Source: Neckera pumila
Lineage: Eukaryota; Streptophyta; Bryopsida; Hypnales; Neckeraceae
NCBI GenBank assembly: GCA_963969595.1
Contig: OZ018408.1
Coordinates: 6,941,823-7,005,822 of the forward strand
Length of the DNA stretch: 64,000 nucleotides
Direction of reading: 5' to 3'
The notes under the pieces were generated by a model. It ran no database searches, had not been told where the DNA came from, and saw only the letters and a program-made list of their open reading frames with translations. The position numbers and the translations under genes were made by a program. How positions within the stretch are numbered: the first letter of the stretch is position 1; every line of letters starts with the position of its first letter. Shown here one piece after another: positions 25,246 through 36,420 of this stretch.

Positions 25246-25840
25246 AGGTAGAGGCACCCATTCCCCACTTGACCACTTGGTCCCCAATGACGACAGGTAT
25301 CCAGGGCTTTTTTTTTTCATTTTTTAAGAAGTGCCAAAGAGGTGCTCTAGATTCCTTCATTCATCCACATTTTGGATAGAAAATATCACATTAGCAGGCA
25401 CACATCACATATCTATAATTCGATTTTCATCTAAAGGCACCTTCTCAAGCTCCCGAGTCTTTCCTCCCGAGTCTTTGCGTCTATTAACTTGCAAGCTAGC
25501 CTTTCATATCCAGGCTGCAATTGTTCAGCTTGAAAGGTTCCCTGCCGCATCAACAACGCAATAAATCCAGAGATATGGTTTCGTCCCTTCAGTGTACCCA
25601 TTCATACTTTTTCTGAGCACAAGGTGACGACTTGTGGCATTGTGGCTTAGCATATTCATTAACGGGTGGGCGCTTTCACAAAACTATAGGACACGCTTCT
25701 CCAGAAGACGTGCCCCCTTGAGTGAGTTGACCAAAATAATTATAGAATATTCTTTGAATTGCCGTTTGTAGTGAAAACTGTGAATCCAATAAGTGTATTT
25801 GTGCACAATGACCAAAGGGTCCCAGTGGTCTTCCTACCTA
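25246..25840. repeat. Possible decayed member of the 'AGGTAGA' TA-flanked family
   Basis: The left end AGGTAGAGGCACCCATTCCCC, preceded by TA, matches the ends at 1,996 and 11,402. No clean right end was found; 'GGTCTTCCTACCTA' near 25,823-25,837 is a candidate. The interior differs from the 400-bp copies. The right boundary is uncertain. Confidence 0.35.
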
Positions 25841-26099
25841 AAGGTAGAAGTGCCTAAATCCAACTTGAAACCATAAATCAATCTTGAAAATATGTAGATG
25901 CAACTAGTCCAAAATCTTGTATATGTGTACATGATTTGCAAAAAAATGGAATAAGGTGATCATGAAGTTGAGTTTCAAAAATTTGTAGTCTATTTCACAC
26001 ATTTTCAAAAACTTACAATTTTTTTTGAAAATTCACGACTTTCAATTGCCAATGTGTTAAAAATAATTCCGTGCCGAATTGTTCAGAATTGCGCAAGTG

Positions 26100-26280
26100 G
26101 ATGGTAATAGGCACTTAGCCCATGCACATGATCTTCCCCTGCCACGCTTGGCCAAGCTTTGCCCAGTCACGTGGCAGGGAGGATGGGCTGCGGGTAGTGG
26201 TGGTGGCAGAGGCGCACAAGCCCTTAGCTAGCCCTTTGCCATGCCTGGCTTGAAAGGCCTGCGGGTTTTAACCCTGCTGG
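26100..26280. other. Isolated GC-rich block of unknown nature
   Basis: About 180 bp of GC-rich sequence (CACGTGGCAGGGAGGATGGG and similar) sits in AT-rich surroundings, downstream of the reverse-strand Myb-like fragment. It carries short complementary words (GCCACG, CGTGGC; AAGGCCTGCGGG). It may be the terminal part of a transposon, but no partner end was found. Confidence 0.3.
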
Positions 26281-26672
26281 GTCTTTTATTTATTTTTATT
26301 TATTTTTTGTTTTCATTTTCGCTTAGATTTTTTCTTTTTATTTGATTTCCTCAATCATAAAATTCAATATCACCTTAAATATAAATAAGTTCATAATTTT
26401 AAAAATTAATTCACACAAATAAATACTAAAGGTCTTACGCCTTATAACATAGAAATCATTGAATACATAAAGATGAAGAAATCATTGAATACTTTAATGC
26501 AATGCAAACATTGTAATCTGAATATATATGAAGTCATAGAATAGAAATCATGGAATATAAAAATCGGCTATGCAAACAATCTTATAACTGATCACAGCAA
26601 TGATATTAAAATTGCATTAATCAAAAGTAATTGAGAAACACACAACGTATCCAAACGGACGTAACATATAAG

Positions 26673-27230
26673 CTATTCCTTATTCTTCTTCAAAGCATTT
26701 GCAAAAGTATTAGCCAAACTAGAAGTAGTGGCCTGCTGCAATTTAAACAATTCGAGCTCCAATTTCCTATTTTCCTTACGATCCCTCTCACATTCTTGTT
26801 GATTCTCTCTATACATAGTCAATGAAGCTTCAATCCTAAGCTTCTCAATCTCTACAGTAAAGTCAATCATTTTGTCTAATGTTTCCAATAGACTCATGTC
26901 AATTCGGGCCCTTTTAGCTTCTGGTTTTGCAGAAGCACTTTTGCCACGGACACCACCTAAATTAGCTGCATCTGTACGTGGGCTGCTTGCGGTACTATCG
27001 TGGGTGGTGCCGATAGATGAAGCTGGAACAACACGAGGCGGTGACTGCAGATGAGATGGCTGACCAACGTCGTCATGTTCTTCGGAGAGGTCAAAAGGAG
27101 CACTTGATGTACCGGTTCCCGGCACTGGCACACCTTGGTCCATCACTCTTGGTACTCCAATCGCCTTCACTGTGAGGCTCAAGATCTCGTCAATTTCATC
27201 ATACCAAATGAACTTCCTGAAACCACCATC
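26673..27230 (-). pseudogene. Myb/SANT-like (Harbinger-type) protein, C-terminal fragment
   Basis: The reverse strand reads openly from about 27,230 to a stop at 26,673. The start of the reading has the pattern F-R-K-F-I-W-Y-D-E-I-D-E-I-L, which resembles the segment that follows the DNA-binding domain in plant Myb/SANT-like proteins of PIF/Harbinger transposons. A Ser/Pro-rich linker follows, then a basic AKRARID stretch, and then a long charged helix (MIDFTVEIEKLRIEASL and onward) rich in E, K, R and L. An in-frame stop lies just upstream and the DNA-binding domain is missing, unless it is reached by splicing (an AG acceptor lies at the edge). No initiating ATG precedes the reading in frame. 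The transposon origin is inferred; a domesticated gene is an alternative. Confidence 0.4.
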
Positions 27231-27278
27231 TGCTAGGAACTCTCCTTATCCATGCTCACTGAATTAATGCCTGAACTT

Positions 27279-27565
27279 TGAAACAATGAGATTATTCAGA
27301 CGTCTAAACTTTTCAACAATGAGATTAACCTAACTTTTAAACAATGAGATTACAAAAACGTCTAAACTTTGAAACAATGAAATTAACAAAACTTCAAAGA
27401 AATGAGATTAAAAAGACGTCTAAACTCTAAAACAATGAAATTAACAAAACTTCAAAGAAATGAGATTAAAAAGACGTCCAAACTTTGAAACAATGAAATT
27501 AACAAAACTTTTAAACAATGACATTAAAAACATGTTTAACCTTTTAAACAATGAGATTAACGAAG
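27279..27565. repeat. Minisatellite with about 31-bp subunits and 62-bp higher-order units
   Basis: The phrase AAACAATGA(G/A)ATTAA recurs roughly every 30 bases. Alternate copies carry the extension AGACGTCTAAACTTTG, giving a period near 62 bp over about five units. It lies immediately upstream of the reverse-strand Myb-like fragment and ends about 380 bp before the QCR9 start. It has no coding sense in either strand that continues into a known family. Confidence 0.7.
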
Positions 27566-27947
27566 CTCCCGCCCTCGACCTGCCTGCAACCAAGCTGAGG
27601 AAGAAGGAGCATAAAAACTGCAATTAATCTGCAGTTACGCAACTTTTTTATCCCCTGAACCCCCCAAGCCCCACCTTTTTTACCCGAAATCCTAGTTACC
27701 TCAGTCAGTTGCCAATTCTCTTCCCACCAGTTGTCCCTGATCCTACCAGTCCTTGCTTCCTATGGCAATACCGGTCTCCACTTCCTGTGCATCCCCAACT
27801 CTTCCATGTCCATTCTGCCATTTCCAAAGTAAGGTCACAAGCTGTCGAATTTCTGCATTGCTGTGAATTTCTCATCCTGGCAGATTAGGTTGCAAATTTT
27901 ATTTTTCATACTTTTCATGTTTCGTATCTGAGGCTGCAGTCGCAAGA

Positions 27948-28886
27948 ATGGGGCGCTTCCAAAACGAGTCCGTTGCCGAGCAAATCTACCGCGCCTTCAC
28001 GCGGAAGAATTCCGTTTACGTCTCCGTCATCTTGATCGGGGCTGTCATCGGAGAAAAGGTAGGCGATGGTAGGGAACAATAAAAGCGAACTGAACTTCCA
28101 TGCTGTGACGGAATCGAAATGAATTTTCGATTTTTCAGAGTCGTTGTTGCCTTCGTTGTGTTTCACCGTTCCTTCACATCTTCTGTTCTATGCGAGTAGA
28201 AAGAAACTACATTTCAGAAGTTGCTTCACCGTGTTGTCAAACTGTAAGCAACCCAATAGTTCAAGTTCAATGTTAAAAAATAGATTTCTTGAAGTCAGAA
28301 ACTTGCCTCCCCATTTTTCATGGGCCTCTCTTGAAATTTTGCAAGCCAACCAAAAATTCTGATTCTCCTCTTGCACCTATTTCACACTTCTACTTATAAT
28401 TCTGATTTTGAAGGGTTCTTTTATGGTTTGTCCAATTCCAAGTGCATTCTAGGAAGTCTGCCCTCATTCAAAAGATTGATTTACAGTGTTTTTGAGGAAT
28501 TTTGAAACCTTGGGGTGAGCAGTTCAGTGAGGGTTTGTACGTGTATTTTGGAGGGTTGAAGTTGAGTTTGTGGGGATGGGTTGCAGATGGTGGTCGATTT
28601 TGTCGAAGGCTGTTGGCAATCGAATAACCAAGGAGTAAGTCGATCGTCATTTCACATTTTCCAGGAATGTTGGTTTCGAAACCCTAGCTAACTCTGTGGA
28701 ACATTGTCTGTTGTTGCAGTTTGGGCCATCATGTTTTGTTTTGCTTTGCTCAACCATTAAAATATGTAGAATTAGGGTTTCATGAAGCCGGAGTGGAGCT
28801 TGTAATGTAATGTAATGTGATGTGATGTGCAGAAATTCTATGAAGACATACCTAATTTAGGGTCTCTGGCCGAAGGCGAGGAATGA
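27948..28886 (+). CDS. QCR9: Cytochrome b-c1 complex subunit 9 (QCR9/UQCR10 family), 3 exons
   Basis: A small single-span subunit of mitochondrial complex III, located in the inner membrane near cytochrome c1 and the Rieske protein. Exons: 27948-28058, 28587-28634 and 28833-28886, joined by phase-0 GT..AG introns, giving 70 aa, the normal size for plant QCR9. The N-terminal part carries the family pattern IYRAFTRKNSVYVSVI, then the hydrophobic span ILIGAVIGE. Exon 2 gives the VVDFVEGCWQSNNQG segment, matching the plant pattern of an aromatic 'W-x-x-N-N-x-G'. Exon 3 supplies KFYEDIPNLG, matching the conserved '(K/R)-x-Y-E-D-I' tail. No cleavable targeting peptide is expected for this family. 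The start is the first ATG of the open frame. Neighbouring repeats do not touch the exons. Confidence 0.93.
28798..28830 (+). repeat. TAATG/TGATG pentamer microsatellite in QCR9 intron 2
   Basis: About six units of (T)GTAATG/GTGATG precede the splice acceptor TGTGCAG of exon 3. It occupies the place of the usual pyrimidine-rich tract, so changes in copy number could affect splicing; this is speculation. Confidence 0.7.
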
Positions 28887-29286
28887 AGATGACAAGACCT
28901 CTGTCATGGAATTCGCAGCACTGATCTCAGACAATCTGGCAGATTGCTTATCTCGGGTCCATGGCCAGTGATTTCAGCATAACAAAATTATTTGAAATGT
29001 GAATCTTTCTATTATGATACTCTTTAAGGAACTCTGATCTCCAAGCCAATTTCATATACAAGTTCACGAAGATCATCAAATTGTGTTAATTGTTGCTTCT
29101 CTTTCGTGATCAGTTTATTTGAGTTTAGAACAAATGGACTTGCAGATTGGCCTTGCAATTTAACTTAAGGCGACCATGGGTTATTTGCTTGATAAATAAG
29201 TTATTGAGCTGTTAAGCACATGTGCTGTTTTCTGCGTCCATATTTTGAGTTTTTGGTTGGCAGCCGGTAGAAAACTACGGAGTATA

Positions 29287-30584
29287 AGGTAACACCACCT
29301 AAAATCATCATAATATTAACCCCTAAATGACGGACCCATGACCATTGATTTCAAATCTCACTGTCCATCACTCAATTTGTTGCCATTTTGCAACTAGATA
29401 TGTATGAAATTTTTTATTAAATAGAAAAATATTTCAAAAAATCTAAAAATTTTACCATAAGTGTATATCACAATGACAAACATCATGGTGTAAACTCAAT
29501 TTCCGTGTCATACTATAATTAGAAAATAATAGACATTGAAAATACATCCAATGTTCAAATTGCAATAAAATATGCAATATTAGGAATTGCATACACTATG
29601 CAATATTATGCAATGCAATATATGCAAAATTCAAATTGGAGTAGAAACTAGAGTAGATGACCTTCATTTTGTTAGTTTGACTCAAACTCAAAAAATATCA
29701 TTCTTGTGGAGAAATTTCAAATTTTAAATCAAGGAGCAACAACTTTCCAAAATACTCTAAAATAGCATATTTTGTGATCCGTTTTTTTAATAGCTTCTCA
29801 TTTCTGTGAAGATAAAACTTGAAAAGAGTACAAACTCAATTGGATATTCTTCATAACCCAATGTGAAAGGTCAACAAGGAAAAAGAGGATAAAAAAATGC
29901 TTTTGAGCTCTTCTTAGCTCAACAATATTGTCATCGGAACGCCATGGAATGGCGTCCGCGGCGCTCCAGGGTTAAGCATGGTTTGAGTATGGTTCTCGTT
30001 ATTGAAATGCAAAGGTTTTATAGGACCTTAATGGTAGTCAAAAACTTTTAGATGACCTTGATGTACTTTAGATTCTCTTAGAATGAACTTTTTTGAAACT
30101 CTATTCTAGGTAAACAATAATATTAGTTTATTGATAGTGGATGGTGGAAAAATTAAACAAAGAAAACATTGAATCAATGATATCCAAGAAAAATGAAAAA
30201 TAAAAAAAAATAAAAAAATTGGAACCCTAATCCAATCAAACCCTAACCATGTTGTATAGTGTGAATGTGGTTGTAGATAGGATTGGAAAACTTGAATTCA
30301 CAAACCATAGTCTATGCAAAAGTCACTCTATATCCACTCTGACCTAAACCCTAATGACATTGTACAATGTAAATGTGGTTGCAAATAGCTTGAATTTAGA
30401 AACCAAAGAATTGACACTATAATAATCTTTGTCTACAGGACAAGGCCAATAAAATGAAATTCAAAGGTTCTAAAAATAGGTATCTTCAAAAATGATCAAA
30501 GCCTTCATGAATAGAGGTTGTACATTTTAAGCAAAAATTTGTAGGAATCAGTTCTAAAAAATTGTCAATTAAGTGTAGTTACCT
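29287..30584. mobile_element. TA-flanked element, family 'AGGTAACTACACC', carrying a nested TTAA element
   Basis: The left end AGGTAACACCACCTAAAAT and the right end, complement AGGTAACTACACTTAAT, are related to the ends at 12,182 and 33,600. TA flanks at 29,285-29,286 and 30,585-30,586. A TTAA-bounded insertion lies inside near the left end (29,320-29,971). Without it the element would be about 640 bp. The phrase 'TAAACCCTAATGACATTGTACAATGTAAATGTGG', in pieces, is duplicated at about 30,240 and 30,345. Confidence 0.5.
29316..29975. mobile_element. TTAA-flanked element (652 bp), nested in the TA-flanked element
   Basis: TTAA occurs at 29,316-29,319 and 29,972-29,975. The left end reads CCCCTAAATGACGG, like the 15,590 element; the right end GCGCTCCAGGG is only weakly complementary (CCCTGGAGC), so assignment to the family rests on the TTAA boundaries and the left end. 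The right 40 bp contain the palindromic phrase GCCATGGAATGGCGTCCGCGG. Confidence 0.45.
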
Positions 30585-30699
30585 TATTCACAATATTGAG
30601 GTGGATAATCCTTAAAGGTCAATGGTATTTTGAAGTTCAATTGTAATATTGTAGGATTGTAGGATTACATTTTTAGTAAAATTATTCACTATGTCCTAA

Positions 30700-31485
30700 A
30701 ATTTTAGAGTGAAAACCTTTAATGCTTGCAAGTTGATAATGCTTAACTTCAAAGACATGTTCATTCTAGCCTTTTCCAAATGTGAAGTCCACCTTTACAA
30801 ACTTCTTAGAACAAAATACAAGTGTTCCACAACTTTGTATATTTCAGACCAAATTTTGGAAAATGATTTGAGAATACATATTTTTTTTTTAAAAGTAAGT
30901 AAACCAAAGAAAACTTCACATTCATTTGTTTTTTTTAAATTTAGTAAGACAAGATTTACGGAAAAAAAGATGTGCAAATTGCTTATATATTTTACATGAA
31001 ATTTGAACAGTGCCAATCCTTGACTGGTGAGAATGTTCTAATAAAGACAATGTATCCTATGCTTTTTCATTTGAATTGGAAGGAAAAGTTCAGTTCAAAA
31101 CTAGAAATATCCATGTGATTTTTCATTGCCGTCCAAAACAAAATTTCTTATTAAATTGGAATAGAGTTTCTGTATTTCAAAGCAAATCATGACGGAAGAC
31201 CCAGATAAGTTATCAAATTCTGAGCTTGGCCACTTGCTTGGCACATGGAGCTTCAAGTCAACACAACAAGTTGCAGACTTGCAGCATGTGGCTCTTTCAG
31301 TCAGACAGAACCCTGAAAATCCGTTGCTGGCACACAGCTGCCCTGGTAATTGGCCTCCTCTTTTTGTACAGTACAGTGCCTTCTAGAAAGCTCTAAGAAG
31401 TTTTGGCACAACCAAGAAACTCCTAAACCCATTAGTTTATTGATTATAGCTGATCATATTTGAGCAAGTGAGTCATCATTACATT
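30700..31485. other. Intergenic DNA, no gene supported
   Basis: ORFs of 60-96 codons occur on both strands but have biased, low-complexity composition (many F, K) and no domain pattern. The 31,189-31,386 reading (65 codons) looks less biased but has no recognisable relative or splice partner. Confidence 0.4.
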
Positions 31486-31487
31486 CC

Positions 31488-31718
31488 TTAACCCTTAAAC
31501 AACGAGGAGGTCATTTTGTGACCGTTGAATGATAGAGAAGCAAACTGTATAGGACATAATTGCAATCATTCATCCTTGGAATTTGTTGTGAAAAGGGGAG
31601 ATCTTTTATAGTAGCTTGACTTCTAATAGATACTTTTGGATTTTTTAATGTAGATGATGTCACACGGTAATGAAAAAGGATGATTTCCAGGGTCACCCGT
31701 TTGTCCTTTAAGGGTTAA
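31488..31718. mobile_element. Short TTAA-flanked element (223 bp)
   Basis: TTAA at 31,488-31,491 and 31,715-31,718. The left end CCCTTAAACAACGAGG and right end complement CCCTTAAAGGACAAACGGG are inverted repeats at the tip. Further in, GGTCATTTTGTGACC is a self-complementary word at the left end and GGTCACCC lies at the right. Non-coding. Confidence 0.55.
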
Positions 31719-32621
31719 AATATTAGCTTCTCAAATCCCAAAAATCTTCTTCAAATTAGCTTGTTAATTTGAGCTAGGAGGTCGAATGTGAAAAGATCAC
31801 CATGTAATATAGTCACTAGGGTTACATTACTTTCTAGAAGATACTGTAGAAGGAATTCGGTTTTCTTTCCCCAGGGCACTAGTTGCATCACCTCTCCTTA
31901 TCAAAATCTCTTGGTTCATTTCCTCTAGTACCAAATTCTCAGTGGCTACTTTCCTTCAACTTTAAATTTGTAAGGGTTATAATCTTTTTCTTTCAAAGAC
32001 TTGAATGTTGGTTTGAAACTAAACTCCAAATTTCATTAAATTAGGCAAATATGGACAATGGAATAGGGATTGGCCACTACGACTAATTCTATAGAAATTC
32101 CTGCCCCTATCCTATCCAAGCACTTTAAATCCCTCAATGGCTACCTGTAAAGCAATATTCACATTGTTTAAGAAAACACCTGCCTCCAATATCCCAGATA
32201 TTAGCTTTGGATCCGAAATGGATATATAACTTACATTAACCGAAATGGATAATATAAGCTACTTTAGATGAGTAAGATGACTATTATGGATACACTTTTT
32301 GTGGTTTTGGAGTAGTCTAGAAATTTCTTGACAAACTGGGCAACAACACACTTCAAAAAATTATAACAAATTCATACTTTGTCACAAAAAAGAAAAATTC
32401 AATTGCCCTCCCTAATGTCTCACATTTGTCTTTATATAGAAAAAAATTAAAAATTTTAACAATGCAACAAGGCAAATTAGTCATTCTACCTGTCATAGGC
32501 TAGTTTATCTTAATTGTGTCCCCCAAGCCTAGCCAAAATAATCCTCCAATGGATGTTGACTCTCGTAGAGGTTAAAGTCGATTGTTATAAAATCCGTTAT
32601 CACCCAATTGGAGTGCCCATA

Positions 32622-33060
32622 TTAACCCCTAAAGTTGTTTGACTATATTTTCACCAAAAATGCTCCCAAACTACCATTTCTTGTACAAGTACCAAATTTT
32701 AGGAAAAAAACATTTTTAGACACATAAAACCATAGGATATTGTATTACATTGGTTTGAGAAGATGTGGAAAAAAAAATTCAGAAATTTCCACTATGTAGT
32801 TTGCAAGATATTAGCATTTGAATTCACAAATATCCTTTCTTTGGCCTTGAAAAACCGAGTAGTTGCACTTCACAAGGTCACTTTTGTATAGAAAAATGTC
32901 CAAAATGGTGGTTACTCTTTGGATTCATTCTTCAAGGCAAGTTTGCTATACGCTTGAAAAATATTCGATCATTTGGAACTGTACAATATATAGGAAAAAA
33001 AATAGTAAGTAGATGTTTGGATCAAATCCAGAGTCAAGCAGGTTATGCAACATCAAGTTG
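32622..33060 (+). repeat. TTAA-family left end, right end missing
   Basis: TTAA followed by CCCCTAAAGTTG at 32,626, then a degenerate version of the 13,348 element (CACCAAAAATGCTCCCAAACTACCATTTCTTGTA, in pieces; later CCATAGGAT and TGCAAGATATTAGC). The similarity peters out before the TA-flanked element at 33,073, and no matching right end was found. Confidence 0.5.
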
Positions 33061-33072
33061 AACCAACAATTA

Positions 33073-33387
33073 CAGTAGAACCTCCCAAAGTTGTTCCTCT
33101 TAAAGCCGATAAACCTCTATAAATGAAATAGGGCTAGGTGGTCCTGGCTTCAGGAATAAAACAAGTCTAAGTATTAAATGAGAGCCTGCCAAGGAATTGT
33201 AGTGGACCTTAATTTTGTCAAAGAAAGGTAAAATATTCTTTGGAACAAGCTCCTTTTCCTAAAAATGTGGCACATGTCCCCTTTGCGGCAGCTTCTTGTG
33301 TAGTGCAAACCCTCTTTAAAGCAATCAACCTTTCTAAAGGATCTTGTCAGGCGGTCCCAGACCAATCAATTTAGAAAGGTTCTACTG
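33073..33387. mobile_element. TA-flanked pogo/Emigrant-like MITE (315 bp)
   Basis: The left end CAGTAGAACCTCCC and right end, complement CAGTAGAACCTTTC, are inverted repeats bounded by TA on both sides (33,071-33,072 and 33,388-33,389). Inside is AAACCTCTATAAATGAAAT, close to the known terminal motif of plant pogo-like (Lemi1/Emigrant) elements, CAGTAAAACCTCTATAAATT. No transposase ORF; non-autonomous. Class assignment comes from ends and target site only. Confidence 0.7.
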
Positions 33388-33599
33388 TAGCTCTAAGACA
33401 AGTTTGCTTACTAAAAAAAATAAATTGCGTAGATTTCTTGATTTTCTCTCTAATAATAAAATGGGGGAGGTTTAATGCAACTTCTAATTTATCAAAGGCA
33501 TACTATTTTTAATTAGTGCATGCTACATTATTACTACATTGTCTAATCAAATTTTTTTTGTTGGTATAATCACTACTGTAGCCTTTTGTGGCATTACGA

Positions 33600-34621
33600 A
33601 GGTAATTACACCTAATTTTTTTCCTTTCTAAAACCACCTAATTCTAACCTTTTTTTAAAATCAATTCCTACAGATTATTGCCAAAAATGTATTGCCTCTA
33701 TTCATAAGATCCTAGAGTTTTGTGTTTGTCTATTTTCAATTATTTAAAAAGACGTAATTTATTCATATATTGTCCAACAAGGAAATCTATAAATATTCCT
33801 TTGACTTCTAACAATATTTAACAAAAATTGGGCAACTACTAATAAAAACAATGCTCAATTGTTTGTTTGGACACATTTAGGTTTAGGATTATGTTGATAG
33901 GAGAAATCAATATAGTTGATGAGTCTTACTTAGAATTGTTGTTATTTTAGCAATATTTTGCTCAAAAGTGATATAAATTTTATTTGAGGCAATATCAGGC
34001 AATACAATAATATTCCTCCATTTCTAGTAGATGAAATTGTTGATTTGCTACATATTTTGAGCGCACTATCACTTTTTTAAGATGAATGTGCACTTTCTTG
34101 GATGAATAATTTAAATTTCATCTACATTTTGCATGTTTCATCTATTTGTATAGATGTAAACTACAACATTACTCCAAAAATTATCCCTTTCTACACTACC
34201 TAAAATAAATGAGAAAAAAATTCATGGTCTAAACTATGAATATTGTAGCATAGGCCCTAGCTAGTCCTATTGTTGCCAAAGTGCTTTGAAGCTCGTGTTG
34301 TAATAAGCAACCCTTTTTTTGCACCATTGGGCTAAATTGCACCAATTGAAAATAACTACAACTTAGAATTGCTTTCAAATAATTAACTGAGCATTGTTCC
34401 TGTTATTCAATTGTCTATTATTTTGTTGGATCTTATAGGAAGTCAAAAGAATATTTTAGATTTTTTTTATATAGTTGTTGAACACAATATGAATAAACTA
34501 TGAACTTATGATTGAATGTAGGTGTATCCAAAAATGATCGTAGGCTCTCATGTATTTACTTTATATTTCTAAACTTGTAGGGTTTAGTTTTAAAAGGGGT
34601 CACAAATAGGTGTAGTTACCT
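33600..34621. mobile_element. Element with AGGTAATTACACCTA ends (about 1.0 kb)
   Basis: The left end AGGTAATTACACCTAAT and right end, complement AGGTAACTACACCTATTTG, are inverted repeats. TA follows the right end (34,622-34,623); the base before the left end is changed (GA). It shares an internal block with the element at 12,182. Its interior is AT-rich with no transposase reading, so it is either non-autonomous or badly decayed. Confidence 0.55.
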
Positions 34622-34624
34622 TAG

Positions 34625-36420
34625 GCCTTCTTTACATTCAAATTAATAAGCTTTGAAAAAAAACTCTCAATTGAAGGTCTATGACTTGTCTTTGAGAGGC
34701 CAACCATTGGATGTATATAGTGTGAAGTGAGAGGAGGGCACAATTGTATTTAATCTATCGTTTTAGTATATTTTCTAAACTAGGATTGCTCATAATGTAG
34801 TTCTTTTTCAAAGATTGGCTATGAGCCTTTTAGCACAAGGGTCCTCTGAAATTGTAGTTAAGCCTACCTCTTGAGATGTGCACGCATGATTACAACACCA
34901 AAGGACTCAATGTTGTACATCTTTTTGCCACGTAGGATAAAAGGGTCATTGCAAGTAACACAGACCACTTTGGCCTATTTTCGGCTAATACTCTAGTACT
35001 CATGAGCTTTTGCACATGAATTTTTAAAATAAAATAAAACAAGGATAATTAGAACAAGACTAAAATTAGCATATTCCCAAAATTTCAGATCTAAAAAAAA
35101 TCTAGGTCCAAAGTTATTCACAAAAAAGAGTGAGCTGAAATTTTGAAGAAAATACATACTTTGACATTTTAATTTGTAAAAAATAGGAAATATTATTTTC
35201 AAAGAAAGTAAAAATAGAACATTTGGGAAGACTTTATGGTAAAGAGGTTTGACTAAAAATTTGATATTGAAACCATCTTAAATGTTTAGAATTGCACGCG
35301 CAAGAGAGCCTTCTTTGCATGGATATAGACAACAGAATACAAAATATTTTTCAATTCCCCTTAGTAGAAATATACATTCCTACAATGTACATAGACCATA
35401 GAAATTTCAGCTCTAAATCATTAAATTTGGAGACTCCTTTTTACTCAAAACCCCTAAACTGCAAATTGTGACAAATTAGCTAAATTTAAATTTAAATATA
35501 AAATGATTTTTTAAAATTTCTGAAAAATATAAGATATGATTAACCTCAAGATAGCCACCTTCAATAAAAATTTCAACTTCATGCAAGTTATGCTTCAAAA
35601 GTTATCGCAAAAGTAAGCTTCCACAAACTCTTTGTGACAATTCAAAGTGTTGGTGTTTCTTGCAATGACCCAAAAGTATTGTCCATGTCATTTTTCTTTT
35701 GGACTTCAAATTTTGAATGTAAGATTACATTGTAGGGAGTTCCAATAGAATTGTCATGTCTCTAAATTTATTGAAATGAGGACATGGAATGTTGAAGGAA
35801 TTGCACTTGACAAGGTTCAACAATTTTTGATGAATCATTTATACACATGGTTCTGGCCTTCTAGGCAAGTAACCTTGCATCCAAACTCATTTGTAGTTCC
35901 ATTTTTGGCCCTTTATTTGTCATTGCTTGAGCCTTTGAGCTGCACAAGATATTGTGCTATTCTTATCTAAGTTTTTAATGGTCTTGTGTTTTCAATGTTT
36001 ACTGTAGTTTGTTCTAAATTTCTATTTTTTTTTTATTGGTTCACACAACATTTTGATTGTAGTCTTCTCGTTTTGATTAGAAATGCGCCGTAGCTCTTGT
36101 AACTTGATCTTATTAGTTTAGAAACTTTCTTTGGTTGAAAGTTTGCTTTCTACTACTTATTCATATTTATTGTAAATTCTAGTGTAAAGAACCCATAGTG
36201 AGAATCAACGTAAATATTTTTGGAGATTCGTTGCTAGAAACTAACATGGTCCAAGGGACAATGACAAGCCTATAGGAAATTTGAGTTTTCTTTAGAGCAA
36301 CTTTCATCGATTCCATCCAAATTCAAACTTAGAATTCACCATATATTTTTTCTTACAAAAAATTATGTAAATCAAATGGATGAATATGGATTCAAAGAAT
36401 TAAGAAAATAGAAAAAGTAA
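34625..36420. other. AT-rich intergenic DNA, no gene seen
   Basis: Only chance ORFs. CATTGCAAG(T/A)AACAC-type words with TTGGGTCATTGC occur near 34,945 and, inverted, near 35,660, and a similar word is near 14,495, suggesting an unmapped dispersed repeat of about 700 bp with inverted ends. Confidence 0.35.

Noticed and set aside
31189..31386. 65-codon ORF starting MTEDPDKL
   Set aside because: Composition looks protein-like, but there is no relative, no intron link and no conserved neighbour.
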